DNA of 43,178 nucleotides. Origin: Oscillibacter sp. Lineage in GTDB: Bacteria; Bacillota; Clostridia; Oscillospirales; Oscillospiraceae. Of this stretch, positions 41,101-43,178 are shown in pieces. The position numbers were made by a program, and so were the translations under genes. Position 1 is the stretch's first letter, and the number at the start of each line of letters is the position of its first letter. Location: NCBI GenBank assembly GCA_017526785.1, contig JAFXQV010000001.1:1-43178 (forward strand). The letters are read 5' to 3'. The notes under the pieces were generated by a model. That model had not been told where the DNA came from, did no database searches, and saw only the letters and a program-made list of their open reading frames with translations.

Positions 41101-43178
41101 TCGCCCCGTCCGGCGCGGTTACGATAACGCCGTGCGCGTCGCCATCGTACACGCCCGAATAGCCTTGCGCCGTCACGTCCAGCGGGTTCGGCGTGATACT
41201 GGCCTTCGTCGTTTCCTGCTGTCCGGCCTCCGAAAGCTGATAATTTCCGGCGTCCGCGCCGCCTAACGCTAAATTTGTGATAACGACGTTTTTCCCGTTG
41301 CCGGTCTCCGCGTCCTCAAATTCGCCCGTTGCGGAAAGCGTCAGTTTGTCGCCGTCCAGAATGTTATCAAAGACAACATCCGTGAAAATTAACGCCGCGT
41401 CGGTGTCGCCGTTCCACGCCTTGTCACCCGCCCGGATTCCGGAAACCGTCACTTCGCGCTTTGTGATAGTGACTGTCGCGCTCCCCCGAACCGTCGAGTA
41501 GCCGTCGCGTTCCACCTTATAATAAACGGTATAACTTCCGGCGTCTCGGTACGCGGGATTCTTTACTTGATAGTCTCCGTCGGCGCTTTCGCTGTAGCTG
41601 ACAAACACTTTGTCCGGCGTGGTAAGCGTGATACTATGGGATTCGCCGTCATAAACGCCGTTGTAGTCCTCCGCGACAACCTCCAATGTTCCCTCCGAAA
41701 TCGTAAAGGAAACCGTGTTTTGTTCCGGCAACTGATAATTATCGTTTGACAAACTCTCGGCCGTGGCGGTATACGTTCCCGCGTCGGTTTGTCCGCCCGT
41801 GACTGTAACGCCACAGGTATCGCCGTCAAGCAGTCCGCTTACTGTAACCGTGGGGAGCTTCTCCGCGCCGTCATAAATAAAACTGGTTTCATCCCATGTC
41901 AGGCTGACCGTTTTCTTGGCAATGCTGACGGCCGCCTGTCCGCTGACGGGAGCGGCACCCGTCAGCGTGACTTGATAGTAAACGACGTACTCTCCTGCGT
42001 CTGTGTAGGTGGGACTGGCCTCACTGTAAAGCCCGTCTTTGCTGTCGCTGTAATTGATAACAGCCCCGTCCGGCGCGGTAACAGTAATGCTATGGGACTG
42101 CCCGTCATAAGTGCCGCTGTATCCCCGCGCCGTTACGTTTAACTCGTTCGCGGTAATGTTCGCGGTCGTTGCGGACTGCTGTCCGGTCTCCGCAAGTTCA
42201 TAATTCGCAACGTTCGCGCCGGAAAGCGTCAAGCCGCTTATCGTAACCGTTTTTCCGTCGCTGACATCCGCACTGTCAAAGGTACCTGTCGCCGTGACCG
42301 TCAGCGTGTCGCCCGCTATGATACCGTTAAAAGTTACGTTATCATAATTTAACGTCGCGTCGGTGTTGCCGTCGTAGGGCTTATTCGCCGCCGTGATTCC
42401 CGATACTGTCACGGGCTTCTTGCTGATAGTGACAGTCGCGGAACTCGTGACAGCGTTCGCGCCGATTTTCGTTGCCTTGTAGTAGACCGTATAACTTCCT
42501 GCGTCCTTGTAAGACGGATTATCGCCGTACGTGCCGCTTTCGGTCTCGCTGTACGTCACGGTAACATCCTCCGGCGCGTCGACGCTGATACTGTGCGCTT
42601 CGCCGTCATAGACGCCGCTGTAGCCCTGCGCCGTCACGTTTAACTCGTTGGCGGTAATGTTCGCGGTCGTTGCGGACTGCTGTCCGGTCTCCGCAAGTTC
42701 ATAATTCGCAACGTCCGCGCCGGAAAGCGTCAAGCCGTTTATCGTAACTGTTTTTCCGTCGCCGACATCTGCACTGTCAAAAGTACCTGTCGCCGTGACT
42801 GTCAGCGTGTCGCCCGCTATGATACCGTTAAAAGTTACGTTATCATAATTTAACGTCGCGTCGGTGTTGCCGTCGTAGGGCTTATCGTCCGCCGTGATTC
42901 CCGATACCGTCACGGGCTTCTTGCTGATGGTGACAGTCGCGGAACCCGTGACAGCGTTCGCGCCGATTTTCGTTGCCTTGTAGTAGACCGTATAACTTCC
43001 TGCGTCCTTGTAAGACGGATTATCGCCGTACGTGCCGCTTTCGGTCTGGCTGTACGTCACGGTAACATCCTCCGGCACGTCGACGCTGATACTGTGCGCT
43101 TTGCCGTCATAGACGCCGCTGTAGCTCTGCGCCGGCACGTTTAACTCGTTCGCGGTGACGTTCGCGGTCGTCTCGGAC
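35165..43178 (-). CDS. Giant surface repeat protein with MBG/YDG and InlB-type modules (partial, N-terminus outside)
   Basis: The reading frame stays open to the window edge, so about 2670 C-terminal residues are visible. Two module types alternate. An MBG-like module has GYSGVYDGxxHSI, YSExExGxY and DAGxYTVYY. A YDG-like module has KPYDGNT, NVTFxGI, GDxLTVTA, GADxxNYxLAExGQQ. I count 12 of the first and 11 of the second, plus a divergent one (FIYDGAEKLPTVTV). In the middle (about 37400-39480) lie unique segments, InlB-B-type repeats (FDSNGGNPVTE...GYLFDGWH; FDADGGTEI...GYLFRGWR) and a PEPEPEPVP linker. The end resembles a carboxypeptidase-regulatory-like domain. No LPXTG or S-layer motif is visible; an N-terminal anchor may be outside. 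A secreted adhesin or cell-surface role is inferred. Confidence 0.88.
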   Translation of the reverse strand, partial: SETTANVTANELNVPAQSYSGVYDGKAHSISVDVPEDVTVTYSQTESGTYGDNPSYKDAGSYTVYYKATKIGANAVTGSATVTISKKPVTVSGITADDKPYDGNTDATLNYDNVTFNGIIAGDTLTVTATGTFDSADVGDGKTVTINGLTLSGADVANYELAETGQQSATTANITANELNVTAQGYSGVYDGEAHSISVDAPEDVTVTYSETESGTYGDNPSYKDAGSYTVYYKATKIGANAVTSSATVTISKKPVTVSGITAANKPYDGNTDATLNYDNVTFNGIIAGDTLTVTATGTFDSADVSDGKTVTISGLTLSGANVANYELAETGQQSATTANITANELNVTARGYSGTYDGQSHSITVTAPDGAVINYSDSKDGLYSEASPTYTDAGEYVVYYQVTLTGAAPVSGQAAVSIAKKTVSLTWDETSFIYDGAEKLPTVTVSGLLDGDTCGVTVTGGQTDAGTYTATAESLSNDNYQLPEQNTVSFTISEGTLEVVAEDYNGVYDGESHSITLTTPDKVFVSYSESADGDYQVKNPAYRDAGSYTVYYKVERDGYSTVRGSATVTITKREVTVSGIRAGDKAWNGDTDAALIFTDVVFDNILDGDKLTLSATGEFEDAETGNGKNVVITNLALGGADAGNYQLSEAGQQETTKASITPNPLDVTAQGYSGVYDGDAHGVIVTAPDGATVIYSKTEDGDYYADSPEYADAGNYAVFYRVEQEGSEIVTGSVSVNIARREVRVDGITAESKPYDGNTNVTFHYDNVTFDGLLTGDELSVSAAGAFEDAETGTEKTVTITELTLGGFSAGNYVLAEAGQQATTTADITALTLDISAEDWNGVYDGQSHSIVVTVPEDAVITYSETENGTYGAENPSYTDAGSYTVYYKATKIGANAVTGSATVTISKKPVTVSGITADDKPYDGTTEAALDYSNVTIDGIIEGDALTVTAAGRFEDAEPGDGKTVTISALTLDGADADNYQLSETGQQSETAANITANALNVTARGYSGVYDGEAHSISVTAPDGVTVTYSETENGTYGAENPAYRNAGNYTVYYRVTRTGAETVTGTRSVIIEKRAVTVSGITADDKPYDGNTSATLNYNNVTFDGIITGDALTVTATGRFEDAEPGDGKTVTISGLTLRGADAENYRLADRGQQSETAANITASALNVSVKGYSGSYDAKPHSITVTAPEGAVITYSETESGVYSTEKPSYTDAGEYTVYYKVTLANHDDALGHETVSISRASIRLRLSLVDRADPGRTKDSWEYGGIPAVPMLTVEFSETAETLAVLLGDGDAIRDYGLTSYSYKIRGAEAFISSTPEEIAVLPAGAYTMRVEIAESRNLPAASADADFTITKAAHENVLTEAVTLAHGLQNAHVDLSAYLEDGFSCAISGISGDLIAGAATLDGSAVLFDVSGEAGTLSGSVSVSVSSVNYLDYTVTVPLMTGTAFKLRFDSNGGNPVTETRTLNAGSAYGALPVPAREGYLFDGWHTVKTGGEAVTPETICNSDATLFAHWTAEQYTVTLLLEGGDLPDASGIWSGSGDTRAATFPSDGGAVTLPEAVRDGYVFTGWTADNALSRLKVSIPNGNTDNLTYKANWAEGTRSGYASFTKEEGGDSGFLGVQGLTQDTSKNNTQTGGTDNGAKSDIVKALQELACDDDTALASNQKKDVSLSMDVRVLTDATANDNETIRQERQDIADASKEIYGGDPTAKLDYLSIDIEKTVSLTTTEDDGTENVTPGVPVKVTEAHRVIEIPLRYDLTGRYSPVVIRCHGGEATTFRRIAERPAVFDGLDGTYYVSGAGNDTVIYIYSSRFSSYAVTTSGRESYTVFFDADGGTEIAPQIVYMDEGGYARKPADPVKDGYLFRGWRAEKNGSRREFDFDADIIRIDTILYAAWEKITEPEPEPVPHISSGGSSTPGLKEYVTAEGYRGVYNGAAHGIRVSAPQESTILYGLEKDGVYTEENPVFRDAGTYTVWYQVSGGTYPTVRDSRQVEIQRREVTVSGITANHKPYDGTTVATLNNSRVKFKGIVSGDELTITAAGTFDNAEVGDNKTVTISGLTLGGADAGNYRLAETGQQSETKANITPNDLQVTATGFSGAYDGNAHGISVDAPDGVSVTYSESENGAYHSENPAYVDAGYYIVYYSAQRADGVTVTGSAAVEITRRPVTVSGIRANNKPYDESAYAELIYDNVIISGVVTGDRLSVVADGTFEDAEIGDEKPVFITNLALRGENVGNYRLASEGQQTETKANITPNMLEVKAEAYVDVYDGEFHSIRVEAPEGAAVTYSEQENGTFGETMPVYRDAGQYTVYYRAEKRGYEPASGSETVMIYKRPVTLSGISAADKPYDGNTNVSLILSGAALQGQIPGDDITFTVSGAFENPEPGTDKTVFITGLTLRGAGAHNYWIPTGEQQTQTQADITPNLLQVSAEGYTGVYDGQSHGITVDAPDGTQIQYAESEGGTYRATAPVYRDAGEYTVYYRATKEGAPAVTGSAAVSIAKREVTVSGITADDKLYDQNTSVTLNYDNAIIIGIIPGDKLTVTAKGAFESADEGENKTVRLTGLTLGGADVRNYRLAADGQQSSAKASIIRKSYALTGTIRHADAEGAVTLELLDGDTVSASASTTMTQGVGTYSFQHVKAGSYTLVVTREDGAQTVKLTMPLKVGG
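35400..37400. repeat. Repeat block II: four MBG+YDG pairs
   Basis: Four module pairs repeat about every 500 nt; the YDG motif codons fall near 35617, 36122, 36628 and 37130. These copies are well diverged from each other in DNA, unlike block I near the window edge. Confidence 0.85.
39480..43178. repeat. Repeat block I: eight MBG modules with alternating YDG modules, open at the edge
   Basis: YDG motif codons fall near 39900, 40402, 40905, 41415 (as WNG), 42370 and 42871, with a variant module around 41860. The last two complete units are nearly identical in DNA over about 500 nt (period 501 nt, measured between equivalent TTGCTGATRGTGACAGTCGC sites at 42420 and 42921). The array continues beyond the window. 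Confidence 0.88.

Overview
The window is GC-rich, densely packed bacterial DNA. Genes carry strong AGGAGG-type ribosome binding sites, sometimes with GTG or TTG starts, and promoters have canonical TTGNNN-N17-TANNAT spacing. The glgB-glgC-glgD-glgA-glgP order, with the GlgD partner subunit, points to a GC-rich member of the Clostridia (Bacillota). RNase J, long-form HPF, an LCP protein, YqeG, YhbY and RsfS agree. A gut or rumen Oscillospiraceae-type organism is my best guess; that is inference, as there is no rRNA here.

Region by region. 1-8860 is a glycogen locus: branching enzyme, ADP-glucose pyrophosphorylase pair, then, behind its own promoter and a structured leader, glycogen synthase and phosphorylase, closed by a strong terminator. 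8861-12500 holds a small XRE regulator divergent from a DEAD-box RNA helicase, an orphan histidine-kinase-like protein with no phospho-accepting histidine, and the ribosome hibernation factor hpf. 12606-15694 carries RNase J behind a long leader, then serC. 15695-18180 is an accessory pocket: a RelB/RelE-type toxin-antitoxin pair bracketed by two identical 28-nt hairpins, then two tandem NERD-zinc ribbon proteins. ackA (minus) and smc (plus) are divergent, each with its own promoter.

19661-31647 is a long housekeeping run: smc, ftsY, rph, rdgB, yhbY, a nadD-yqeK fusion, an LCP cell-wall ligase, rsfS and leuS. Overlaps and short gaps suggest one or a few transcripts covering chromosome organisation, protein targeting, RNA maturation, NAD synthesis and translation. 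31703-34959 is a second accessory pocket: a radical SAM protein, a Lar-like zinc ribbon, a VapBC-like pair, a 52-residue gene resembling only the toxin-binding half of a RelB/DinJ antitoxin but with its own promoter, a GH18-like protein, and the YqeG phosphatase.

35165 to the end is one minus-strand reading frame, open at the window edge, for a giant repeat protein of about 2670 visible residues. It alternates MBG-like and YDG-like modules of roughly 500 nt per pair, interrupted by a central InlB-B-repeat region. Its N-terminus lies outside the window.

No tRNA, rRNA, CRISPR array, transposase or integrase was seen. The points most worth a second look are the hairpin-bracketed toxin-antitoxin cassette, the mini-antitoxin gene, the NERD pair, the histidine-less kinase, low-complexity tails added to several housekeeping proteins, and the repeat protein.
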